NCBI GenBank assembly: GCA_902728285.1
Contig: CACVBU010000026.1
Location: forward strand, 1,922,001 to 1,986,000
DNA length: 64,000 nt
Reading direction: 5' to 3'
DNA from: Clytia hemisphaerica
Taxonomy: Eukaryota; Cnidaria; Hydrozoa; Leptothecata; Clytiidae
This document shows, piece by piece, positions 56,101-64,000 of this stretch (position 1 is its first letter; each line of letters begins with the position of its first letter). A program made the translations under genes and the position numbers. The notes beneath the pieces were generated by a model, which saw only the letters and a program-made list of their open reading frames with translations, was not told where the DNA came from and did not search any database.

Positions 56101-59100
56101 CCTCCTCGAATTAAAGAGCGTGAATTGTAAATTATCTTAAACAAACCTGGTGAAAAGAATCCAGCCGTAAATAGTTATCTTCTTTCTTTCCTTAGTTCGA
56201 TGAATTACAAGAGACATTGGAGGTTCGCGATGAACAAATACGGGAATATTTGACGACAATACACGACCAAAATGAACAGTTACGACAAGCCGATGTTGAG
56301 CTATCGTCCTACAGGTTATTAAAGTGACAATCAGATGGTTTTTCCTTCTATTGTCCTCAGCAAAACTTTGAATATTTTTGAGTAGTTGAGATATTCAAGT
56401 TACAAGGTTTTGTCTTTTAGTGAGATTTCAATTGAATTTCAATTTAAGAACTGTGTGTACGAACCCATTTTAGGACTTTCAAATTGTGATATCTAGACTT
56501 TGGAAAACATTTAGATTAAAAAATTTGGAGGTTTTTCTCAAGACCACCATATGATTTCCGCAGACCAAATAAAGTTCGTATCTGGAGGTCCTGTTAATTA
56601 CTTGGACCGTACTTACGCACCAACATACTCTTCTGTGCTTGTGTCTTTGTAATTGATACGAGCTAATGGGGCTGCCTGACAGTTACTTGTTAATAGTCAT
56701 CGACTTAAGCCCAGTCCACCTGGATAGACAAAATATCGAGTTTCTGTATCCTTTCTTTCTTGCGGCGAAGACGGTTAGTTTTTTATCTGTCCAGATCCTT
56801 CGGTCCTTTTAACTTCGATTTTGCAGTTCAAAACTACAAGTTTTTCCAAATCAAGATCGTTCAACCGTTCTCAAAAGGGTAGTTCATTAATCTCGCTTAT
56901 AGATAATTTGCTGTCAAATATGTTAACGAATTTTATCGATTTCAATTTTTTAGGAAAGAGTTGGAGGAGAAAGAGAGATTGTCGAAGCACGTGCAAGAAC
57001 AAGGTGAATTGATAAAGAATCTTGAAGAACTACAAGATGAAACACAAAAAGGTATGTATGCTTTTTATTGCACCTTTCCTGCTACTTTATTAAAAGTCCT
57101 TTTGTAGGATATGAAATTCCTTCAATCGCCAAATTAAATTCCCGCCAAATTTAAATCATTTCACTTTCACTTATTTAATAGCGTTTTTGGCCAAAATTAT
57201 CCTTCATCCGCAAAATTTAAGTTATTTAGCCATCCACCAAATTAAATCCCCTCTGGAAGAACTTTTTCGGCCATCCGCCAAATTTAATTCCCGCATAAAT
57301 TTCTTCCTGTAAGGTAACTACTCCAATAAGATTACGTAACATTAGCGACCACTAAAGACAAAAATTTAAAAGCACTAAAGAAATTGATGTAATGTTTTCA
57401 ATGTTTTCGACGCTAATTTTTAGAGTCAAAATAGTATCGCGTCCTACGAAAAGTCTATACACCACCTTTTTATCGATTGAACGATTTAATATTATGGTGG
57501 TCGAGGTACGGGCTATTGTAGATACACGTTTTTTTTTTATTAGAACCAAGTTCATAAGAACATTTTAGGCTGAAAATCGACAAAATTGACTAAAAACAGC
57601 AATATTTTCAATATTTCACTTTTTGAAAAAATTGTCTAAAAACAGCAAGACTTTCAATTTCTCACTTTTTAGAACATCATTTCATAAAGTTCACAAGTAC
57701 TCTAGGGGCTGAGTTAGGTCCCGTATGCGCATCGGCGTATAGTCATTTTTTCTTTTGATCATGAAAGTATAGTCCTTGAGGAGTCAGAAAACTTGTGTGG
57801 CGTTATTTGGATCAGGCACAAATTTCCATGATGGCGGATTTTTTTAACTTTTTTTTAACTTGATTAAGAAAGAGGTCAGAACCATGGTCTGAAAATTTCG
57901 TTATCAAGAGATACGAAGTACTTACGTTTTCTAAGTTTTGAAAACGAAAGTACTTCATAGCTCGAGATAGCAAAATTTTCAGACCATGGTTCTGACCTTT
58001 TTCTTAATCACCATATAATTTCTGATCGATTGGTGTATAGTATGTAGGGTTTTAAGCTCAAAAAAATATTTTTCTTAGGCCTAACTCAGCCCCTAGAGTA
58101 AAGGGAGAAATTACCAAGAAAATAAGCACATCCAGCCTCAGCTACAATTACGGTGTTCTAATAAAAAAAACGTTTACGCTTTAAATCAAGTGGGGAAGGA
58201 TTTTGTAAATTGTTTTATTAGCAAAGTGATGTCGTGTAGTTTTCGATATGTGCCTGACCTGAATTTCTTTATGAAACTTTTCCTTATGGTGTTTTTCCTG
58301 AAAACCTTATATAGAACTTGGTGAAATGTACGTTTTTTACAAGAACAAACTACAAAAGAAGAACAACTTAAGAACATTTTAAGGCTTTGCGGACGATTTC
58401 TTAGGAAAATGGACAAAAATACTCGAAATTGGTGAATGTAAGAACACGTTAAGAACATTTTCAGGCTTAAAAGTCAAAATGTTAAGAACATCCGAAAGCT
58501 TCAAAATTTTTTGATGTTCTCGTAGGAAATTTTTGTACTAGACCATTAATAGGGTTATTTTGGGGGTTATTTTTAAGTTTGAATCTGCACTTGATTTCAA
58601 TCAGTACAACTAATTTGACTCAAAACGAAAATTAGTTTGACAAATAAATATTTCGTCTACAAGGTCCCATCATATTTCATTTCAAGTGTCCCTAAATATC
58701 TTAACACGAAAAGAAAAACTATTTAAAATAGCCCAAGCCTCTTTTTATGTTCTAGCATATTCTTGTTAAAAATATTTATATTAAAAATACTTTTAGACTT
58801 TTGTCGTACACTAGCTTTCGCAAGGGGAGACTAAAAACAGGTGCAAGCCCTCCTTTCTTGTTAGAGAAATTAATTAAACTGATAGTGTAGGCTTTAAAGA
58901 CGAGCTTTCAAATTTGGTCAGTAATTTGTCTTTTGAAAAAAAAACATAACATTTTTGGGATCAATTTCACTTTGTGTCAATTTAAGTTTCACATTTTCAC
59001 ATTTCTTTTTCAATTTTCAAAAAAAGAAATAACAGTCCCATTCTCTAAAGAAATGATGCAAACATAAGATTTTGCGAATCCAATTTCGTTAGAGAAAAGT

Positions 59101-62100
59101 GTTTTTGAATTGTTTTTAAAGCATCTTGATACGGTTGGATGTAATTGTACGACTTTTAAGTCCACCAGGTTTTGAATGAATCTCTTACCATGTAAAAACT
59201 TCGTTGGACAATCAGGTTGAATTTATACGATTGCTCAAAATTGGCTGTATAAACGTCTTGGAACCAACAACAAAATTTATCGAACTCATATTGAACTCAG
59301 AGGGATCTGTTAAAAGTGTATTCGAAAAAAAGCTTCAGAACCTCATAACGTTTATTGCATATTATTATCGTATAACACTGATATTACTCTATTATAATAT
59401 ATTGTCTTAAAAATGACTGAAATGAGTACTACAATTCTGTATTACATTCTGGTAGTTGTATCAATCGTACCGTTGTCACTGCATATATTCGGCTTGGTGT
59501 TATTATGGAAAGCAAGACGTTCTTATCCAAATCGTAGCCAGTTTCTTTTCTTAGTCCACTTGAGTCTGTCGGAACTAATTTTTGTTATATTGGGACTGCT
59601 TATGTTCATATGTAGTATACTGGCGTGCGACAATATTTCTTTCGTTTTCATGGTCTTGCAATACATTGGTGCAACCTTGATGTATTTTTTCGTTATGATT
59701 TTCATGACTTTGGATCGCTTTTTCGAAGTGTATTTCAACATTAAATACCCTTTATATTGGAATAGTAAAAGTTGTCAACGACTGATGTTAGCATCTTGGG
59801 TCACGTGTTTTTTGCTTGCTGTCATTGGTCTTGTTCACCCAAATTTTGATAAGACCTTATTATACCATTTATGCTATAAATACATTTTCCCATCCGTCGA
59901 GTTGGCTTTCATACTCATTGCCATATATGTGTACAGTTACGTTTTCGCTAAAATACGTTGGAAATACCCGACTTCTCTCAACAGTAGCAATGCCCAACAT
60001 CCAACATCATTGATAAACCAAAACAAGAAGACCTCACGAAAACATCAACAAACAAGTCGACACCTGAATCGATTTTATTTACCAACTCTTGTCATTATAA
60101 CTTTCATCTTATTCGCTATTTCACCTGATTTTATACAATTCTACGCGCACGTCACACATCGCGAACTCTCACCCGACATGGAGTGCGTCATCTATCTAAT
60201 GTACCTGCTCGCAATGACTACTGACGCGCTCATTTACGTAATGTTGTCACCACCTTTACGTATGATGTTACGTCGAAAAATAAAACGTAGACGTTCTATG
60301 CGATCTTTAAGGAAATCTACCGTCAGAATTCCGTCAATTACGTCTCTTAAGACTGATAGGACGGCTTCTTTGAGAATGAGCTCAATTGATCAGAACGAAA
60401 GCCATCTACTCAGTGTTGAATGACGAATTTATTTTTGCGATAGATTCCTTACGATAGAGTTTCTTTTATGGACTACTACTTTGAAAATACTTTCAACGAG
60501 CACTTTTGGCATAGAGAAGAAGTAGAATTGTATAAAATACTTTAAAAAAATATTCATCAAAAGGATCTCTTTTGCCTTTATTAAGTGTTATAAGAGAAAT
60601 CTTTGTTAAAATATTGACTTCCATCTAATAGTTGTCAAAGATCTAACCAAGAAGTGATAACTAAAATATTACAACGTATCGCCCATTTTGATCCTTTAGC
60701 TGAGACACGTTGCTTTTTCATAAAATTTATCACCAAATAAAAGTAAATCACCAATAGTCTTGCACTTTTAACCAAAAGGTTGTGGTTTCCCGGTCCCCGC
60801 CAATTCCTCGATATTCATGGCATAATGTTTTATACCGACCACTAGTTTTATAGTTTAAATTCAAAATTAGTGGTAAACGCTCGGTAATCTTTGGGTGATA
60901 TCTGTATAATACATCACATCATGAAAATCTCGAAGTCAGCGAATGGGTAGCTTAGTTTGGGTATTCTGATCTAAGTGGTAATTAGTAACGAGAGGCGGTG
61001 AGTGGGTGTTGCACTTTACCTCATATAACATATCTTAGGTTTTCGCACAAAAAGGTAAGATGACAGCCTTTCTCGCTTTCAGCTCCTTCGATAACCAACA
61101 TATACAGGGTCAGACTCCCAGTTGCCTGGACAAACTTACAAAACTTGAAGGCCATTTCTAAGAACAAATTATGTAACTTTTGTAAAACTATTCCAAAAAA
61201 TTAGGTTAAGCCTCTTTTCAGAAGACCTTGAATTGGTTTTTAGCCAGTTAAGACATCCCATTTTTAAAAGTTTTTTTCGCCATTGTGCAGGCTCTTCTAA
61301 CTAATCACAATTAACAATAACAGGGAAAATTACCCCTTTCTCTGCTCTATTATTAGGGGGAAAAGGTAGATTTTTAACCCAAAGTCAAGGAACAGTATTT
61401 CGAGAAACTGCTGGGAACCCTGACATAATTACTCTCACTCTTACTTACACTGTTAAAAGTTCTTTCGTCTCAGCGAAATTTTTAAAAGAAGCCCTTCTGT
61501 CTTAAAAGTTCCCATAAAATTCAAATTTTGACGTAGTGCGTCCTATTTGTACTATAGACTTCAAATTTTGCACAGTAAATCTTTAACATTTTCTATGTCA
61601 CAATGTTATATTTTTTTCAAAAGGTTTGTGCTAAAACTCTGCTTTGACCATTGTACTTACACTATTTGCTTTTCTATCCAGTCATCACCAAACAACAAGA
61701 CAACCATCAAAATGAAATTGTCTCCTTTCAAAAGGTATTTTTAATCAATATTTCCAAAAAAATAAAATTTCCCTCCTGGGTATGACTTAGAGAAAGTCAA
61801 CTGTAAAACACTAAACGAGCCATTCTAGAAATACCTACAGATTCAATGGTATTTTAGCATGATTTTCTCTTTTTACGATTTTATTTTTATTTTTAAGTTG
61901 ACATTACTTGCAGAACTTTCTTTAGACTTTCCATAGACTCGGTTGTGAAGCAAACTTTGCTTCTCCGTCCACCCCAAAGCTCAACACTTGGGTTCCGAGC
62001 AACCAGTGTAGGCTATGCTCGCTTACCCGAGCCGCACTGATAAGTCCTGGAAAGGACGAAATACGTATATGCGTATAGATTTTTAAGTTGGCGTAAGATT

Positions 62101-63726
62101 TTCGGACGATCACAAATTAAAATTTCAAGCTTTATTTGACAACTTTTAATTTCAGACGATGGTTGAAGTGAAGAAGAAAAATGAACGTTTGCAGCGTACC
62201 TGCGATAAACTCATGAGTGAAAATAAGAAACTCAACAACGTAAGTGAATTCTACACATGAATATCAAAGGAGTGAGGGCCAACCAGTAGATAGAGGCGAT
62301 ATTTTACGTGAGTAGCCCACTGGTATCCACTAACGGATTCGTGCTCCTTATAGAGGATGCTTAATAAGCGATACTTCCTTTGTCTAAAGATTTGCTGTCT
62401 TTAGCCGTATATCGGCGGTTTTGTAGTTTTTGTTTGTTTTTTGCTTTCAATCGTTTGCTTTCAAGGGTTCCATGGCAAACCAGTTTGGATCTGGTAATAT
62501 GATATTTTGGTGTTTTTTCAGCCGTTGTGCTCCATGGCCAGTCGGCTGAACAGAACATTCGAAAGAGCGGTGATTCGGAATGGGAACACACCGACGCTTC
62601 TGATGAACTTTAGTTGAATCTCACTATTCCATTTTTAGATGATGAGCACAAAGATTGAGGACATTGAAGAACTCAGCAATCAAATTCGATATTTCAAACA
62701 ACAAAGCAATATGGAAAAAGAGGTTTTTATCTTCTCTACCTTTGTACTTCTTCCTTTTTTATATTGTAGAGTCGGTACTAGTTGGTGAAATTGCTTATGC
62801 TTAAATATTTTTTTACATTGTAAACCATCATTTCCCCTAAGTTAGTCGACATGTCTTTACAGCTTGGAAAATAGGAAGGTCTGAATCGCTGATTGAAACT
62901 AGATTTCTTTGCTTAGCAGCTAGAAGGGTGTCGATATTAGATGAGGGATGTCGATATTAGATGAGGGCTGTCGATATTAGATGAGGGATGTCGATATTAG
63001 ATGAGGGATGTCGATATTAGATGAGGGATGTCGGCATTCGACCAACTTACGGTACGAGAATAACCCCCTCCTCATATCAGACATTGATAGTTCTTAACGA
63101 CCTGATTATCACTTTTTTTTCTTTCAAGCATTGCGACAAATGTATGGAGCTGCAAGAGGAGTTGACAAAGAGCCGTCACCAGTTCAACGAACTTTTGACA
63201 AAGTTAGAACCAGTGTCAAACGAACTTTCCGCAAAAGTTGGTATCAAATATTATCATGGAGAGAATTAGTGAAAGTTTTAAAAAATCTCAAAATTTCTAG
63301 TCATGGAACCCCCCCTCCATCTAGCTAATAGTTCTACCCTACACAGACGGAGGGCAATGCAGGCCGTGAAATTAAAATTTCTCCAAAATACTAAACCCCA
63401 AACAGAAAGAAATTGGGAACAAATGTGACACTATTGTCTCATTTCTTTTACAGTAGAGTTTCCATAACTCGAACCCGCACGGAGAATACAAATTTGTTCG
63501 ACTCTAGGAAATTTCGTTTTTTGGTGTAGGGTTTATAAGGCATTGGTAACTGAAAGGGCCATAAAACTAGTTCAAATTAAGAAGACATTCTACGTTCCAG
63601 GTTCGAGTTAAAGAGACTCCGCTGTATTTGTTGTTTTTGTCTTTGTTATAGAACGAGAAAGATAATGATTGGCGAAGAAAACAAAAAGAAATCATTCATC
63701 GTCAGTATGACGTCATCCAAAGCCTG
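50184..63726 (+). CDS. CNTLN: Centlein, N-terminal part (continues beyond the window)
   Basis: Sixteen exons join in phase: 50184-50202, 50460-50527, 51175-51263, 51906-51990, 53092-53135, 53834-53939, 54751-54799, 55269-55468, 55740-55775, 56196-56314, 56954-57051, 61682-61734, 62156-62239, 62639-62722, 63129-63236 and 63652-63726. They give 439 residues; the rest lies to the right. Centlein is a centriolar coiled-coil protein that helps link C-Nap1 and Cep68 at the centrosome. The diagnostic segment starts after ELAQCQ: SDKAFVWNLWKSLQVEKPEL, then REQVKSDAKDLKVLNVLQQK, close to vertebrate centlein (DKEFVWSLWK, SEAKDRKVLE). The remainder is heptad-rich coiled coil. The donor at 63237 (GTTGGT) is non-standard but keeps phase. 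The 11th intron (4.6 kb) contains a GPCR gene. Early small exons are the least certain. Confidence 0.85.
50640..50902. mobile_element. MITE, CGTTTTTTATAAGAACA family, centlein intron 2
   Basis: The ends ACACGTTTTTTATAAGAACA and GCTCTTATAAAAAAACGTGT are inverted. The interior contains GTTAAGAACATTTTAAGGCT and AAAATAAGAACATGTTAAGA, repeated in both orientations. Confidence 0.85.
51270..51700. repeat. Half-element related to the TTAATGGGATAAA MITE
   Basis: TTTGATGGGATAAAATTTCG, followed by GGATTTCGCGGATTCGGGTG, matches the left arm of the element at 14825-15085. No right arm was found within the intron. An open frame of 120 codons from 51334 covers mostly unrelated intron sequence and has no recognisable domain. 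Confidence 0.5.
52190..52437 (-). mobile_element. tRNA-derived SINE, inverted relative of the 23.6 kb copy
   Basis: Read on the minus strand, a head with TGGTAAAGTGATAATCG and the B box GAGCTCGATTCCC is followed by GATTCACTTGGCAAGTGAAT, CATGTGAGAGGACATG and CTCTGATGCAAGAGTGT. These align with the SINE at 23645-24060. It lies in a centlein intron and is 3'-truncated or diverged, with no TATC tail. Confidence 0.8.
53160..53540. mobile_element. Palindromic element with GTAGAGTCTCTTTAACTC end
   Basis: The left end TAGTAGAGTCTCTTTAACTC is answered by GAGTTAAGGAAACATTCGAG on the right. Several TCGAGTTA / TAACTCGAA motifs lie inside. The same family recurs at 63452-63627, and a fragment near 25370-25490 has TTTAACTCGAG and ATAACTCGA. 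Confidence 0.65.
53589..53815. mobile_element. MITE, CGTTTTTTATAAGAACA family, centlein intron 5
   Basis: The ends ACACGTTTTTTTATAA and TTATAAAAAAAACGTGT are inverted. The right end lies just before the acceptor of the exon at 53834, 18 bp away. Confidence 0.8.
54014..54162. repeat. Hairpin-forming inverted repeat in centlein intron 6
   Basis: GTAGGTCATTTTTCTACCAG at the left mirrors CTGGTAGAAAAATGACTTAC at the right. AAAAGCCGGATTTTGCCC mirrors GGGTCAAATCCCGGCTTTT. The loop is about 25 bases. Confidence 0.8.
54346..54655. mobile_element. Two nested inverted repeats in centlein intron 6
   Basis: ATGGATTATTAACCGAAAAG ... GGCAAAATATCGACC pairs with GGTCGATATTTTGC ... GAGGTTAATAATCCAT (54346-54492). 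ATAGCCCTGCAAAA at 54495 pairs with TTGCAGGGCTATA at 54641. The loop of the first contains GAGCGAAGCGAGG. One palindrome abuts or is part of a larger element. Confidence 0.7.
57124..57305. repeat. CCGCCAAATTTAAATCCC repeat cluster
   Basis: CGCCAAATTAAATTCCCGCC, ATCCGCAAAATTTAAG, CATCCACCAAATTAAATCCC and CATCCGCCAAATTTAATTCC repeat within 180 bp. They are related to the 19.2-20.05 kb inverted repeat. Confidence 0.6.
57524..58175. mobile_element. CGTTTTTTATAAGAACA-family MITE carrying a nested palindrome
   Basis: The outer ends are ACACGTTTTTTTTTTATTAG and CTAATAAAAAAAACG. Inside, ACTCTAGGGGCTGAGTTAGG (57698) pairs with GGCCTAACTCAGCCCCTAGAG (58078). Within that, GGTCAGAACCATGGTCTGAA (57874) pairs with TTCAGACCATGGTTCTGACC (57979). 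The structure reads as one palindromic element inserted into another. Confidence 0.75.
58328..58540. mobile_element. MITE, CGTTTTTTATAAGAACA family, 58.3 kb copy
   Basis: It begins TACGTTTTTTACAAGAACAA. Internal AACTTAAGAACATTTTAAGG and GTAAGAACACGTTAAGAACA are family hallmarks. The right end (GATGTTCTCGTAGG) is diverged. Confidence 0.7.
58541..59412. other. Region upstream of the nested GPCR
   Basis: AT-rich intron DNA that must include the GPCR promoter and 5' UTR if the receptor is transcribed on its own. An in-frame stop (TAA at 59408) lies just before the start codon. No clear core promoter was recognised. Confidence 0.5.
59413..60423 (+). CDS. Class A-like seven-transmembrane receptor, single exon, nested in centlein intron
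   Basis: A single 336-residue frame starts at ATG 59413. Seven hydrophobic segments lie at about 8-32, 44-70, 78-100, 124-142, 156-178, 222-243 and 256-281. TM3 ends in TLDRFFEVY (99-107), a form of the E/DRY motif, and TM4 has the conserved Trp129. TM7 carries DALIYVMLSP (271-280) in place of NPxxY. TM6 lacks CWxP but keeps Pro238. Cys72 and Cys154 could form the usual extracellular disulfide. The cytoplasmic tail is rich in Arg and Ser, with several possible kinase sites. The ligand is unknown. Lineage-specific intronless class A receptors of this kind are common in non-bilaterian animals. The gene is on the same strand as centlein, within intron 57052-61681. Confidence 0.85.
   Translation: MTEMSTTILYYILVVVSIVPLSLHIFGLVLLWKARRSYPNRSQFLFLVHLSLSELIFVILGLLMFICSILACDNISFVFMVLQYIGATLMYFFVMIFMTLDRFFEVYFNIKYPLYWNSKSCQRLMLASWVTCFLLAVIGLVHPNFDKTLLYHLCYKYIFPSVELAFILIAIYVYSYVFAKIRWKYPTSLNSSNAQHPTSLINQNKKTSRKHQQTSRHLNRFYLPTLVIITFILFAISPDFIQFYAHVTHRELSPDMECVIYLMYLLAMTTDALIYVMLSPPLRMMLRRKIKRRRSMRSLRKSTVRIPSITSLKTDRTASLRMSSIDQNESHLLSVE
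60424..61681. other. Rest of centlein intron 11
   Basis: Contains the GPCR 3' UTR and about 1.2 kb of sequence without a recognisable gene or bounded repeat. Confidence 0.5.
62925..63035. repeat. 20-bp minisatellite in centlein intron
   Basis: Five copies of the unit GTCGATATTAGATGAGGGAT, with one copy GGGCT and the last diverging at GTCGGCATT. Confidence 0.92.
63452..63627. mobile_element. Short palindromic MITE, ACAGTAGAGTTTCCATAACT ends
   Basis: The left end ACAGTAGAGTTTCCATAACT plus CGAACC is mirrored by GGTTCGAGTTAAAGAGACTC plus CGCTGTA. About 176 bp; its right end lies about 25 bp before the acceptor of the last visible centlein exon. Related to 53160-53540. Confidence 0.8.
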
Positions 63727-64000
63727 GTAATTTCAACTAAGAGAAAAATTCATAAGGAATTTTTTGTTGTTCCCCTTGGTAAATATAACATGTGGCTTGG
63801 GGGCGGGTTGTTTAATACAGTTGTTATTACAGTAACTGTCCCCCAGAATGTAGGTCAAATTTGAAATCTTCATGGTGATTTGTGAAAAATATTAAATCTA
63901 AATGTTTTGTAAAACATCTTGAGCATCTCAAAAATCTTTCCAAAGTCATTTTTCGCGAAAACCACCATTCTAAGTAGCCTAGAAATCTAAGCTAGTTTGA

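Noticed and set aside
56821-57012. 63-codon frame overlapping a centlein exon
   Set aside because: Uses a different frame from the phase-consistent exon 56954-57051 and has no homology that I recognise.
59204-59410. 68-codon frame just upstream of the GPCR as an N-terminal extension
   Set aside because: It ends in a stop before the receptor ATG and is in a different frame; no signal peptide or domain.

Overview
The window is AT-rich nuclear DNA of an animal. Genes are split by many short GT-AG introns. Orthologues of the metazoan genes ERK, SNAP29, TBCE, centlein, CHCHD2/10 and HEMK1 can be read directly. Intergenic and intronic DNA is packed with palindromic, non-autonomous transposons and tRNA-derived SINEs. 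Together with a tnp2-type transposase and a divergent single-exon class A GPCR, this suggests a non-bilaterian animal such as a cnidarian. That placement is inferred; nothing in the window proves the species.

Layout: 0-3 kb holds an eight-exon, apparently intact tnp2/CACTA-like transposase gene on the minus strand. An unassigned plus-strand terminal exon follows at 3.22-3.34 kb. From 3.4 to 15.5 kb there is almost only repeat DNA, including a fold-back element with ~615 bp arms. HEMK1 (15.5-16.4 kb, one exon) and CHCHD2/10 (17.6-18.7 kb, three exons) are on the plus strand. From 18.8 to 24.4 kb lie repeats and a complete SINE with target-site duplication. The minus-strand ERK MAP kinase gene occupies about 24.4-32.7 kb. 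From 33 to 41 kb there is repeat DNA, dominated by a ~4.25 kb region with inverted termini. SNAP29 (41.1-41.8 kb), TBCE (43.3-49.4 kb, 15 exons) and the 5' part of centlein (50.2 kb to the right edge, 16 exons seen) follow on the plus strand. A GPCR gene lies inside a 4.6 kb centlein intron.

The genes are not an operon-like pathway set. They serve protein synthesis (HEMK1), mitochondria (CHCHD2/10), signalling (ERK, GPCR), membrane fusion (SNAP29), tubulin folding (TBCE) and the centrosome (centlein). All exon models were joined by reading splice sites and codon phase by eye; every internal junction of ERK, TBCE and centlein keeps phase. The last ERK exon and the 5' end of the transposase are unresolved. 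I found no new multi-gene system. The most notable signals are the intact intron-bearing transposase, the nested GPCR, the density of MITE families (one with a perfect 8-bp target duplication), the large nested palindromes, and acceptor-like sites just upstream of several start codons.
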